From: Basidiobolus meristosporus CBS 931.73
Taxonomy: Eukaryota > Basidiobolomycota > Basidiobolomycetes > Basidiobolales > Basidiobolaceae
Direction: 5' to 3'
NCBI GenBank assembly: GCA_002104905.1
Contig: MCFE01000798.1
Coordinates: 1 to 35,032 of the forward strand
DNA length: 35,032 nucleotides
Below the pieces are notes generated by a model. It ran no database searches. It was given only the letters and a program-made list of their open reading frames with translations, and was not told the DNA's origin. The position numbers were made by a program, and so were the translations under genes. Shown in pieces: positions 8,138 to 17,583 of the stretch; the stretch's first letter is position 1; every line of letters starts with the position of its first letter.

Positions 8138-9565
8138 GCTGTGGTAGACAAATTGCCTTTCTCTGCAAACTCATCAACCTCACTGGAGTTTAGCTCAACT
8201 GGCTGTACTGCCAACTCTTGTGAAAACAGCTGTTTTCTTGTTGGTAATCCTTCTTGGCTATGATGTGATTCAGTCCATTCCAGGCTTACAGTGTTAATTG
8301 GCAAGAACTGAAGCATCTATCTTATGCTTCACTGTCTCTGATTGGGTAGACTTGTTCCCCATTACCTTTTCCACTATCACTGCCAGGTATTTCACTGCTA
8401 CTTTGACTGAGTGCTTCTTGAGTGATACTACACATTTTCCTTGGTGAATGTTGTGCCGGTGCATCTGTGCCTGCCTGATCTTCCCTTATAAGCACTCTTT
8501 CAGCTACCTGATACCTCTTTGAGGCTTGTTTGGAGCATTTGGCCCTGCTTGTAATGGGCTTGTGAGGAAGCTGCTGGTATTCTAGCCATTGCACCCTTCT
8601 TCTTCTACCTTTGATAGTTTCTGCTATTCTTGAGATACTTTCTTAGCATACCAATGCTGGCCCAAAATTTGTTTACTTGCTTGTGATCCAGGATAATGCG
8701 CATGGAGAAAGTCAAGCACATTACAGTTGGCCTTGAGTCCAGATGGTCCCATTGTATGCCAGCCTTAAGATGATGGCATACTAGACTTCTAACAACCCCT
8801 TAATCATCAGCCTGCTCTTCATCATTTCACTTAATGGCTTCACAGTTCTTTAGTATTTCTTGACTTTTAGGCTTTAGTATAAACACTACATTTTCTCCCT
8901 CCCATGCTGCAATAGTTTTCTCTGCAGGCTTTATCTTTGGCCACTGTTGTTGTGCTTCAAAGACTCTATGCTGTTCTTTTGCTGTTACATCAGGAAATGG
9001 CCCAATTCTTGGCTGTGACATTGAGCTACTTGAGTTCCTTCTTTGCAGCAAAGATACTGCTTTCTCCACATGGGTTATTGATTGCTCTACCTGTATTATC
9101 TGCTTGTTCTGTTTCTGGGCTATTTCCTGCTTTCCCTGGGCCATTGCATCTATCCTATCAGCCACTGCAACTATTGGACTCATTAATGCCCTGGCATGAG
9201 CTTACAAAATACTTGCTAATACAGACTGTGGTGATGTTATGACAGCCACTTTCTGGTATTCAACCAAAAGTACTCCTCTGCTTCATTCTCATCTGCCTCA
9301 GCAATATGGTCAGTTTGTGACTCTGCAGAGACTTCTAATTGCCTACTTGACTATGAGGCTCAGGAATCTGCATCACTCCCTTCAGTGGGCACGCTATCTA
9401 AAGGGCCTTTTTTTGGTTTTAGCTTTGCTTTTTGCACTGAATGTCAAAGCAAGCTGTTGTCCAACCATTTTTCTGCCACTGTCAGCAGTGGGGTTTGGCT
9501 AGGAACCTGACAACTTTGCTTTAGTTTTTGGCAGCATATATATACAAGTGGGTCAAACAAAGGGG
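8138..9565 (-). repeat. Repeat R1, copy A, proximal part
   Basis: Reverse-strand homologue of R1 copy B from about 22340 to 23984. The 5' limit is set where similarity with copies B and D fades, near the shared TTTGACCCA and TATGCTGCCA blocks (about 9535-9565). The junction with Gypsy1 at 8138 is clean. Joining 2237 to 8143 restores the order found in copy B (GACTGT followed by GATAGACAAGTTGCC). Confidence 0.85.
8322..9183 (-). pseudogene. Unrecognised R1 ORF, copy A (broken)
   Basis: I do not recognise this protein. The best segment, 8827-9183, has a Q/K-rich, probably coiled-coil part (VADRIDAMAQGKQEIAQK), then LLQRRNSSSSMSQP, FPDVTAKEQH and AAWEGENVVFI. Downstream on the reverse strand, out of frame, come a degraded NKFWASIGM segment and one copy of a roughly 69-residue unit (ITSRAKCSKQAS to ITQEALSQSSSEIPGSD, within 8322-8594). 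Copy B has the same order of segments. Several stops and frame changes interrupt it, so copy A is not functional. The shared reading frames across copies argue that a real protein once stood here. Its role is unknown. Confidence 0.6.
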
Positions 9566-9589
9566 AATGTGTATATAGTAACACAATTT

Positions 9590-10868
9590 TATTTATAATG
9601 CTTACTATGGTGGGCCATCACAGAATCTTATATACATGCAGGTGCAATATCTCAAATACAAGACTGTCTTAGACTGACATGAGTATTGCCAAAGAAGTGA
9701 TATAATAGCATTATGTTGCTGAGTGTCAAACTGTTTGCTCAAAGGATAAGACTACTTTGTTTCAACACCATAAGAGAAGAGAAATATGACTATGTGACTA
9801 TGGTAGCAAGCCTCTCCGCCATGAAGCATGCAGACAGCAAAGGAAGTATTACAAGGTTCACAGCCAGTGTTTTGCCATACCAGTCTTATTTGACCATTTA
9901 CCAGTCACTACTGTACCAGCAATATCTTGCTAGCCACTTGATTCTTCTATAACAGCATCTGCCCATACTTATCAACTTGTGCAAACTGAGCCAGGTGAGT
10001 TTGTGACACCTATAGGCTCACCCCAGCCATCTGAATATGGCACACAGAGTAATAGCTCTGAAGAAGCAGGCTCACTGATGGATTGTGAGCCTATCTTCCC
10101 TAACAACAGTACCCTGCATGAGCCCAGCAAGATCCCATTATGCAATGAGAAAGCACTTGTAGAAAAAAATGTCAAGAATACTTTATGGAGTCAAGTGAGC
10201 ACAGTAATCCATCTACTGGTTAATGATGCAATGTTGTGGCTCAAGAAGTGGTGCATTTCCACTGATATCAGTAATGGGGGCTTTGAAGATATACTACTAC
10301 TTTGTGACAAAGTTATCCCAGGATGAAACTTACCATGTACATAGTATAAGTAAGCAACCATCATGCAGCTGGCAACATATGAACCAGGAGCCATCCTGAT
10401 ACTAGCATGCGTTAACAGTTGCATGGTGCTCATATCAGAAAATGTCACTATTGCAGGTGTCCAGCTTGTTAGGAATTCACAACCATTGGGGGAAAGCATT
10501 GTTAACACTCCAGATATATTCCAGAAATACCCTGTATAAAAAAGCTCATGCAGTCCAACAAATATTGTGTAGCTATAAAGTACTGCATTCACTATCAATC
10601 AAATGTTAACATATCAGATATTTGATGGCAAATATTTCAAACAGCTAAGAAACAAGGGCCAATTTGAAGGTATTTATGACCATGCCTTTGCCTTAGCACT
10701 TGATATATTCTCATTAAACAAGTACACTACTGCCAAATCCTGCTGGCCACTGATTCTCATCAACCTGAGTCTACCACCTATCTGATGGTATCAGAGTAGA
10801 AATCTGATGGTGGTCTCACTGTTATGTTGGCATAAATCACTGCCCAACCTGGATAGCTACCTATATCC
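9590..10868 (+). mobile_element. Plavaka-like DNA transposon fragment, left copy
   Basis: Forward fragment similar along its length to the reverse-strand copy at 10869-17284. Similarity starts at the shared TTATTTATARTG block and stops abruptly at about 10868, where the other copy also ends, so the two lie tail to tail. The fragment covers the 5' region, an N-terminal zinc-finger segment and roughly the first half of the transposase. No terminal inverted repeat is certain. Confidence 0.6.
9757..10868 (+). pseudogene. Plavaka-like transposase remnant, left copy
   Basis: Decayed transposase reading in several frames. Near 9752-9850 a frame gives KDKTTLFQHHKRRE then CDYGSKPL, a zinc-finger segment with one cysteine lost compared with CDYCGKPL in the right copy. 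The longest open part, 9979-10326, has SPQPSEYGTQSNS, NTLWSQVSTVIHLLVNDAM and STDISNGGFEDILLL. After stops, 10603-10868 contains DHAFALALDIFSLNKYTT and SCWPLILINLSLPP. The last block resembles the conserved stretch before the metal-binding part of fungal Plavaka/KDZ-type transposases. The gene is truncated at 10868 and cannot be active. The family assignment rests on remembered motif patterns. Confidence 0.5.
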
Positions 10869-10869
10869 A

Positions 10870-12270
10870 TTGCCAGATAATTTTGTATGTGCCATGTACA
10901 GCTTGGTCATCAGTATAGGGATATTGGTGAAATTCAAGTGCATTGCTCCCAGTGAAAAGCTTTTGCTCTAAAAGACTCCCTCTATCTTAAGTATCTCTGC
11001 TCTCCATTTAATTCCATATTCCAGCCAATGGCTTATAGCTTGCCAACTTTGCTGCAATTGCATGCTGACTTCTTTACATTCTCTTTACAGAAAGATGATG
11101 TTTGTAGTGTAGGTGCTTGGGTAATAATAATGTGTGTGAATTATGGATTAAGTCCCCTGGATCTAACACATTTGACAGCAATACAATCTTTTGTTCCCAG
11201 AGAAGCCAGCTATCTTGCTGATTGCTGGGGTATCTCTTATGCAGATAATAATATGCACTTTGACATGATGGCAATTTAACATTATCCTGCAGGAAAGCAT
11301 ACAAAATTCATACAGCAAAGGATACAGGTAGCTATCCAAGTTGGACAGTGATTTAGGCCCAAATACCAGTAAGACTACCATCAGATTTCTGCTCTGATAC
11401 CATAAGATTAGCAGCAGATTCAGGTTGATGAGAGTCAGCGGCCAGCAGGATTTGCTGGTAGTGTACTTGTTTAATGAGAACCAATCAAGTGCTAAGGCAA
11501 AGGCATGGTGATATATACCATCCAAGTAGCCCCTGCCTCTTAGCTGTTTGTAATGTTTGCTATCAAATAATTTGGATATATTTGCACTTAATTGATGCTG
11601 AGTGCAGTACATTATAGCTTCACAATATTTGTTGGACTGCATAACTTCTTTAGACAGGGTGCTACCAGAATATATAATCAGAGTGTGAACAATGTATTGC
11701 CTAATGGTGGTGGATTCCTGACAAGTTGGACACCTTGCAATAGTGGTATTTCTGATGTGAATGCCATGTAAATGTTAACACATGCTGATATCAGGATAGT
11801 TCCTGGGTCTTATGTTGCCAGCTGCATGATGGTTGTCCATTTATACCATATGCATGGTAAGTGGCATGCAGGGATGATTTGGCAAGCAGTAGTAGTAAAT
11901 CCTCAAAGCCCTCATTACTGATATTAGTGGAAACAGGCCACTTCTCTAGCCACAACATTATATCATTCACCAGTAGATAGGTTACTGGGCTCACTTGGCT
12001 CCATAAAGTGTCCTTGGCATTTGTTTCAACATGTGGTGTCTCATTGCATATAGGGATTTGACAAGGCTCATACATGGTACTGCTGTTGGGGAGATAGGCT
12101 CAAAATACAACAGTGAACCTTCTTTTTCCAAGCTATTGCTCTGTGTGCCATATTCAGAAGGCTAAGGTGAGCCTAAAGGCATCACAAATTAACTTGGCTC
12201 AGTTTGCACAAGGTGACAAAGATGGCCAGGTGCTGCTGTAGAAGTATCAACTGGCCAGCAAGATAATGTT
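10870..12270 (-). pseudogene. Plavaka-like transposase, body (right copy)
   Basis: Broken transposase on the reverse strand. In order: KDTLWSQVSPVTYLLVNDIM and STNISNEGFEDLLLLL (12075-11791). Then 11642-11163, with YHHAFALALDWFSLNKYTT, LVFGPKSLSNLDSYLYPLL and DTPAISKIAGFSGNKRLYCC. Then, after a frame change, HWLEYGIKWRAEIL (near 11063-10990) and GAMHLNF. Fungal Plavaka/KDZ-type transposases carry the same succession: a GP(K/R) block, D(L/T)PA..K.AGF with paired cysteines, then a G(V/I)(R/K)W block and a D.MH-like motif. Several stops and frameshifts are present. The assignment is from recognised motif order, not from a search. Confidence 0.55.
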
Positions 12271-12275
12271 GGTAC

Positions 12276-12623
12276 TGTTGTAAAAATTTGTAATTCCACC
12301 TAAATATTCACCTAACTAAGTCACTTAGATCATTACCTTCAAATCCTAGAGAATACTGACCAAATTCCTTGTTGGGATTTACTTAGAATATTTTCACCAA
12401 AATACCAGGTACCCAGAACATGAAAATTCTCAAAGTTGTCCAAACAGCCCCAAACTTTGCACACATGTTCTTGGGACCTTCCTTAACCTATCCTACATGT
12501 TTGTTATGCCAAGACCAGGTAAAAGTATAAATACTACTTTTACATTCAATAAATCATTAAGTGAAAACCACATAATCTACTTGTCTCCCAATCACTTCCA
12601 ATATCTCCAAAACTCTTACAACA
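12276..12623 (+). repeat. Copia1 5' LTR
   Basis: 348 bp from TGTTGTAA to TACAACA. It contains TATAAATA at 12536-12543 and AATAAA at 12558-12563, the expected core promoter and poly(A) signal. Related copies are the 3' LTR at 16611, the solo LTR at 25460 and the fragment at 1. Confidence 0.95.
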
Positions 12624-12636
12624 GGTTATGAGCCCC
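12624..12636 (+). other. Copia1 primer-binding site, half-tRNA-Met type
   Basis: GGTTATGAGCCCC follows the LTR without a gap. It is complementary to the anticodon stem-loop of a yeast-type initiator tRNA-Met (GGGCTCATAACC around the CAT anticodon), not to a tRNA 3' end. This is the half-tRNA priming known from Drosophila copia and yeast Ty5. The identical 13 bases occupy the same place in Copia2. Confidence 0.85.
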
Positions 12637-12654
12637 AAGCTGTCACTCTCTGCA

Positions 12655-14025
12655 ATGTCTACTACTGCTATTACTGGAATTTTTCCCTCTGCTGAAAAGT
12701 TGGATGGCTCTAACTACCAAGTGTGGAAGGTGAAGATGAAGATGCTGCTACAAGAAAGAGGCCTTTGGGATATTGTCATGGGAGAAGAATGCCCTCCTAA
12801 AAATGTGGGAGAGGAAGCCTTAAAGTACCAGAAGAAAGAACAAAGTTCCTTTAACTGCATTTGCGTTAATGTCAAGGACAAATTGCTAATTCAATGCTCA
12901 AGAGCAAAAACGGCAAATAATGCCTGGAAGGCATTAGAAGACACCTACCAGTCATGTTCAGCTGCCAAGAAAATGTATCTGAGAAGAAAATTCTTTACTA
13001 CAAAGATGCTGCCAGGAGAAGAAATGAAAAATCTAATTAACAGAATTACCCTGCTGGTGGATGAGATGGAATCTGTGGGTGTACCAACTACTGATGAGGA
13101 TGTGTTAGTTACCATCCTGAATAGCCTGACAGACAAGTTTCAGGGCCTTGTATCAGCTCTAGAGTCCAGAACTGAAGATTTGACCTTAAATTACGTATAT
13201 GGAAGGCTCCTGGATGAAGAATTAAGAAAATCAAGTGCCAATAAGAAGGAAGAAGAAAATGCTTTAATAAGCAATGATAACCAACAAAGGAGGTACCCAA
13301 GACCCTACAAAGGCAACAGCAACCTATTTTGCAACTACTGCAAAAGGAAAGGACACACATCAGACCGGTGTTTCAAAAAGAGAGATTATCAGCAAAAGAA
13401 GCCTGAATATGGAAATGCTGCAACAACTGAAGATAGACTATTCATATCTGCACTAAATATGACCACAAACCAGGATTCTCATATGTGGTATATTGACTCT
13501 GGAGCTTCTCAACACTTTACACACCAAAAAGAACTTTTTACCCAATATCAAGAAATTCCAATTAAGAAGGTTTTCATGGGTGACAATAGAACACTTGATG
13601 CAGTGGGAGAAGGAACTATCCAAGTAAACCTTAGAAGCAGTGAAGGAAGCCATTCACTGACCTTTAAAGAAGTACTCTATGTACCAGAAATAGCCAAGAA
13701 CCTACTCTCTGTAAGCAAGGCCACAGCAGAGGGACTCAGTTTCAGTTTTGACAATTCTGGATGCAGGATCACTGATCAAAATGGTGCTCATATTGCTTTG
13801 GGCATCAGAGATCAGAATCTATACAAGTTGCCTTATATTCCATCATATCTGGAAGCCAATATAAGTAACTTAAATGAAGAAACACCAATGCTTTGGCATA
13901 GGAGATTTGGGCACATCAATTTTGATTATTTGCGCAAAATGATCAATGATCAGCTAATTTCTGGAGTGAAAATTGATCCCCCAGCTAATTTGGAGCACTG
14001 TGAGGCCTGCATATATGGGAAATAA
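12655..14025 (+). CDS. Copia1 gag, protease and integrase zinc finger
   Basis: First part of the Copia1 polyprotein. I prefer the ATG at 12655 (MSTTAITGIFPSAEKLDGSN), which matches the start of Copia2 gag. The earlier in-frame ATG at 12628 lies inside the primer site. Gag has the UBN2/DUF4219-like stretch LDGSNYQVWKVKM and a CCHC knuckle (CNYCKRKGHTSDRC, near 13328-13372). Protease follows (WYIDSGASQH, near 13485-13515). Then comes the GAG-pre-integrase HHCC zinc finger (LWHRRFGHI and CEACIYGK, 13890-14022). The frame stops at TAA 14023-14025. Copia2 has YGKQARQ at this place, so the stop most simply comes from CAA to TAA. Confidence 0.93.
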   Translation: MSTTAITGIFPSAEKLDGSNYQVWKVKMKMLLQERGLWDIVMGEECPPKNVGEEALKYQKKEQSSFNCICVNVKDKLLIQCSRAKTANNAWKALEDTYQSCSAAKKMYLRRKFFTTKMLPGEEMKNLINRITLLVDEMESVGVPTTDEDVLVTILNSLTDKFQGLVSALESRTEDLTLNYVYGRLLDEELRKSSANKKEEENALISNDNQQRRYPRPYKGNSNLFCNYCKRKGHTSDRCFKKRDYQQKKPEYGNAATTEDRLFISALNMTTNQDSHMWYIDSGASQHFTHQKELFTQYQEIPIKKVFMGDNRTLDAVGEGTIQVNLRSSEGSHSLTFKEVLYVPEIAKNLLSVSKATAEGLSFSFDNSGCRITDQNGAHIALGIRDQNLYKLPYIPSYLEANISNLNEETPMLWHRRFGHINFDYLRKMINDQLISGVKIDPPANLEHCEACIYGK

Positions 14026-15495
14026 GCCAGACAACCGTTCAAGAGCTCTGGGTTAATCAAAACTAAGAAAAAATTAGATCTAATTCACTCAGATCTGTGT
14101 GGACCTATGCAAAATATATCCTTAGGCGGGATGAAGTTTTTAATCACTTTTATTGATGATTACACAAGATACACATGGGTCTACTTCATGGAGAGAAAGA
14201 AAGAAGCTCTGTCTAAGTTCAGGGAGTTTAAAGCCATGGTGGAGAGAGAAACTGGTGAAAAAATCAAGAAAATACGCTCTGACAATGGTGGAGAATATAC
14301 CTCAAAACTCTTCATCCACTTCTGCAAAACTCATAGGATAAAGCAAGAGACTACTGTACCATACTCCCCACAGCAAAATGGAGTAGCAGAACGAGCTAAC
14401 AGATCAATAACTGATATGGCAAGATCTATGATCCATGATCAAAAATTATCCTATGATTTTTGGGCAAAATTAGTTGCCACTGCTGTATACCTTAGAAATA
14501 GGAGTTATAACAGAATACTTTGTGATTCTACTCCATTTGAAGCATGGTATGGATACAGACCAAGTGCAGAACATCTAAGAATATTTGGGTGCACAGCATA
14601 TGCCAAAAAACTGGCCGGAAATCAGTCAAAATTTGAGCCAAAAAGTGTAAAATGCATATTTTTGGGCTACTGCAATGAGAGTAAGGCATACAGACTCTAT
14701 AATACCAAAGCAAAGAAGCTTATCAAGTCCAGGGATGTGCTGTTTGATGAAAATTCAAAATTTTCACAAAAAACGACATCAGATGATGACAAAAATTTGA
14801 TCTCAAGTCCACCAATTGTCAGGATTGAATCAGAGCAAAACAATGAGAATTTTTTCACTCCAGAGGACTCTACAACCGTGGTTCAGCCAGAATCAGTGCC
14901 CAGGAATATCCCAGAAGTGATCATTCTAGTATCAAATGCCCGGAGATCAAATCAGACAAGAAATAGCCCAAATTACTATATCAATGAGGGTACAAACTTA
15001 GCCTATGCCTATTCAGTCCATATTGATGAACCCCAGACTGTAAAAGAGGCCCTAAATAGCCCTCAGACAAAGTTTTGGAGATCTGCAATGACTGAGGAAT
15101 ATCAGGCCCTAATGGAAAATCAACCTTGGGACTTGGTCAAATTACCAATCAACCAAAAATCAATTGGATGCAGATGGGTCTTCAAGACAAAATACAAGGC
15201 TGATGGTACAATTGAAAGATACAAAGCAAGACTTGTAGCCATAGGATACTCTCAAACAAAAGGACTTGACTATACTGAGACCTTTGCACCGGTAGCCAAG
15301 TTTCATTCCATCAGATTAATATTGGCTATTGCAGCCAAATATAAGTTTTTTATTCATCAAATGGATGTAAAAACTGCATTTTTGAATGGAGAACTTGATG
15401 AGGACGTGTATATGAACCAGCCTGATGGGTTTGTTGACCAAAATAATCCCCATTTGGTCTGCAAGCTTAAAAAGTCACTATATGGTCTCAAATAA
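14026..15495 (+). pseudogene. Copia1 integrase core and first part of reverse transcriptase
   Basis: Same frame as the preceding segment, starting ARQPFKSSG right after the TAA. The next ATG is at 14107. The integrase catalytic residues are all visible: D in IHSDLCGP (near 14083), D in SDNGGEY (near 14278) and E in [10 protein letters not shown] (near 14385). A linker with [14 protein letters not shown] leads to reverse transcriptase, with [23 protein letters not shown] and [16 protein letters not shown]. The segment ends KKSLYGLK followed by two consecutive TAA codons (15493-15498), where related elements have YGLKQ(A/S)PRAWY. It cannot be made as part of one polyprotein without reading through stops. 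Confidence 0.9.
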
Positions 15496-15498
15496 TAA

Positions 15499-16599
15499 CC
15501 AAGAGCTTGGAAATGCAAGATAGATTCTTATTTGGAATCTTTGAGTGTCAAAAAGAGTAATGCTGACTATAGTATATACTATAAGCCAGATAGAGCAAAT
15601 CCAGCTCTATTAGCTCTATATGTGGATGATCTTATTATAGCCGCCAATAACCTAGAAACATTGGAAGAGACTAAGTCCAGCCTATCTAAGGAGTTCAAGA
15701 TGTCTGATCTAGGAGAACTTGGTTACTACTTAGGGATTAAGTTCTCCATAGACAGAAGTACCCAGACTATTATCCTAAGCCAATCCAAGTATATTCAAGA
15801 TATACTAAAGAAGTACAAAATGGAAGACTGTAAACCGGCAGCCACCCCAATGGAGACAAACCTTAACTTGGTCAAAACTCAACCAAATCAAGAGAGCTTG
15901 GTGCCATCTGAAAGCCCTGACTTTCCTTATCAATCTATGGTTGGCAGTCTGATGTATATCATGCTTGGAACACGTCCAGATATCTCATATCCAGTGGGAG
16001 TTGTCAGCCAACATAATCAGAATTATGGATCTGATCATATTGCAGCAGTTAAGCGGATTTTTAGATACCTAAAAGAAACTGCTGATATCTGCTTAAGATA
16101 TACTTATAAGGATTCAGAACAGGATCTTGTGGGATACTCTGATGCTGATTGGGGACAAAATTTAGAAGACAGAAGATCCACCACAGGATACACCTTTCTT
16201 TACTGTAAAGGAGCAATATCATGGAATTCAAGAAAGCAACCAACTGTAGCACTTTCCACCACAGAGGCAGAGTATATGGCAGCCTGTGAAGCTACAAAAG
16301 AAGCAATGTGGTTAAGAAAGCTGTTTACAGATTTAGGCCTATGTCAAAAAACGCCTATTACTTTATTTCAAGATAATCAAGGATGTATAAAATTAAGTAG
16401 AAATCCAACTTTTCATGCTAGAACCAAGCACATAGATATTAGACATCATTTCATACGTGAAGCTATAGAGAATAACTTAGTTAGCTTAGTTTACTGTCCT
16501 ACAGATGAAATGATTGCAGACATATTTACCAAACCATTAGCTAGAGACAAGTTTGAATATCTTAGGTCAAAATTAGGACTAGTCAGTATGAACATTTAG
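15499..16599 (+). pseudogene. Copia1 reverse transcriptase catalytic part and RNase H
   Basis: Continuation in the same frame after the double stop (PRAWKCKID), with a first ATG at 15532. The catalytic YVDDLIIA motif of reverse transcriptase lies near 15617-15640. Then come LGYYLGIKF and SMVGSLMYIMLGTRPDIS. RNase H has the acidic motif SDADWGQ (near 16138), STTEAEYMA (near 16255), and DNQGCIKLS followed by RTKHIDIRHHFIRE. The end, KPLARDKFEYLRSKLGLV and TAG at 16597, is the normal Copia C-terminus. It is intact apart from the stops that separate it from the rest. Confidence 0.9.
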
Positions 16600-16610
16600 C
16601 TGAGTGGGAG
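16600..16610 (+). other. Copia1 polypurine tract
   Basis: CTGAGTGGGAG lies between the pol stop and the 3' LTR. The purine-rich GAGTGGGAG is the expected plus-strand primer. Confidence 0.7.
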
Positions 16611-16959
16611 TGTTGTAAGAATTCATAATTCCACCTAAATATTCACCTAACTTAGTCACTTAGATCATTACCTTCAAATCCTAGAGAATACTGACCAAAT
16701 TCCTTGTTGGGATTTACTTAGAATATTTTCACCAAAATACCAGGTACCCAGAACATGAAAATTCTCAAAGTTGTCCAAACAGCCCCAAACTTTGCACACA
16801 TGTTCTTGGGACCTTCCTTAACCTATCCTACGTGTTTGTAATGCCAAGACCAGGTAAAAGTATAAATACTACTTTTACATTCAATAAATCATTAAGTGAG
16901 AACCACATAATCTACTTGTTCTCCCAATCACTTCCAATATCTCCAAGACTCTTACAACA
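16611..16959 (+). repeat. Copia1 3' LTR
   Basis: 349 bp, TGTTGTAAGA to TACAACA, about 97-98% identical to 12276-12623 by eye, followed by the duplicated GGTAC at 16960-16964. Confidence 0.95.
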
Positions 16960-16964
16960 GGTAC

Positions 16965-17134
16965 AGTAGTGACCAATGAATGGTCAAATATGACTTGGGT
17001 GGCAAACACTGGCTGAGGTCCTTGAAGTACTTCCTATGCTATCTGCATGCTTCATTGCTGAGAGGCTTGCCACAATAGTCACATGGTCTTTTTTCTCTTC
17101 TCTCATGGCGTTGAGTCAAAGTAGTCTTGTCCAT
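16965..17134 (-). pseudogene. Plavaka-like transposase N-terminus with zinc finger (right copy)
   Basis: From the ATG at 17134 the reverse strand reads MDKTTLTQRHERREKRPCDY, then CGKPLSNEACR, a TAG, and HRKYFKDLSQC. The pattern C-x2-C ... H ... C is a zinc-finger-like segment of the kind found at the start of Plavaka-type proteins. The TAG is where CAG or a similar codon would be expected. Copia1 inserted about 60 codons from the start. The left copy (about 9752-9880) shows the same segment with other lesions. Confidence 0.5.
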
Positions 17135-17286
17135 GGGGCAAACAGTTTGACCTTCAACAATATAATGCTATTATATCACTGTTTGGTCAATACTCATGTG
17201 AACTCCAGACAGTTTTGTATTTGAGACAGCATACATACATGAATGTAAGATTCAATGATGACCTGCCATAGTAAACACTATAAATA

Positions 17287-17313
17287 AGACTTGTTCCGTT
17301 GGATAGTGCCACA
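17287..17313 (-). repeat. Terminal inverted repeat, Harbinger-like family
   Basis: Twenty-seven bases that differ at one position from the reverse complement of 25304-25331 (GTTCCGTTGG here, GTTCCATTGG there). A third copy, with more changes, ends at 22304. This identifies the outer limit of the family. Confidence 0.7.
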
Positions 17314-17583
17314 TAGTGCCAGCCTGTTTATGGTGCCGGATCAATCTGGCACTCTACAGCACTATCTGACACTACAATTTCTACCATGATGCCAGTGGTA
17401 TGATACAGTTACTGGTAATTTTACTCAATCTTACTTATGTTGCTCAGAATAGTGCTTTCCTTGCTTTATTTACTCTTCATAATGCTCCAGACACATTTCT
17501 CTCAGTGGATGTCTTCTTGTATGAACATACTGTGCATTAATAAGTATCTTAACTATTTTACCTATTCTACTGTTTTCTCCTAT

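Larger units (their letters stand above)
12276..16959 (+). mobile_element. Copia1: complete Ty1/Copia LTR retrotransposon
   Basis: A 4.7-kb forward element with LTRs beginning TGTTGTAA and ending TACAACA, flanked by a perfect 5-bp duplication GGTAC (12271-12275 and 16960-16964). It has a half-tRNA-type primer site, one long gag-pol frame and a polypurine tract. The LTRs differ by about 8 substitutions and 1 indel over 348 bp by eye. The single frame is broken by in-frame stops at 14023 and at 15493 plus 15496, with no frameshift seen. The domain order (integrase before reverse transcriptase) marks it as Copia. Confidence 0.96.
10869..17284 (-). mobile_element. Plavaka-like DNA transposon fragment, right copy, interrupted by Copia1
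   Basis: Reverse-strand copy running from about 17284 down to 10869, split by the 4.7-kb Copia1 insertion at 12276-16959. Removing Copia1 and one GGTAC joins CTACTGTACC to AACATTATCTTGC, matching the uninterrupted left copy near 9910-9925 (CTACTGTACCAGCAATATC). At 17285-17287 it abuts the Harbinger-like terminal repeat. The left copy shows that this sequence continued differently on the far side. Confidence 0.65.

Noticed and set aside
12624-12636. A tRNA gene fragment
   Set aside because: The tRNA similarity is the primer-binding site of a retrotransposon; no cloverleaf flanks it.
15493-15498. Regulated readthrough at the Copia1 tandem stops
   Set aside because: The stops interrupt reverse transcriptase itself, and Copia2 has sense codons at the same place.
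16965-17284. Left flank of the Harbinger-like element taken as part of that element
   Set aside because: The same sequence occurs at 9590-9920 without a Harbinger end and carries the Plavaka-like zinc finger, so it belongs to the neighbouring transposon.
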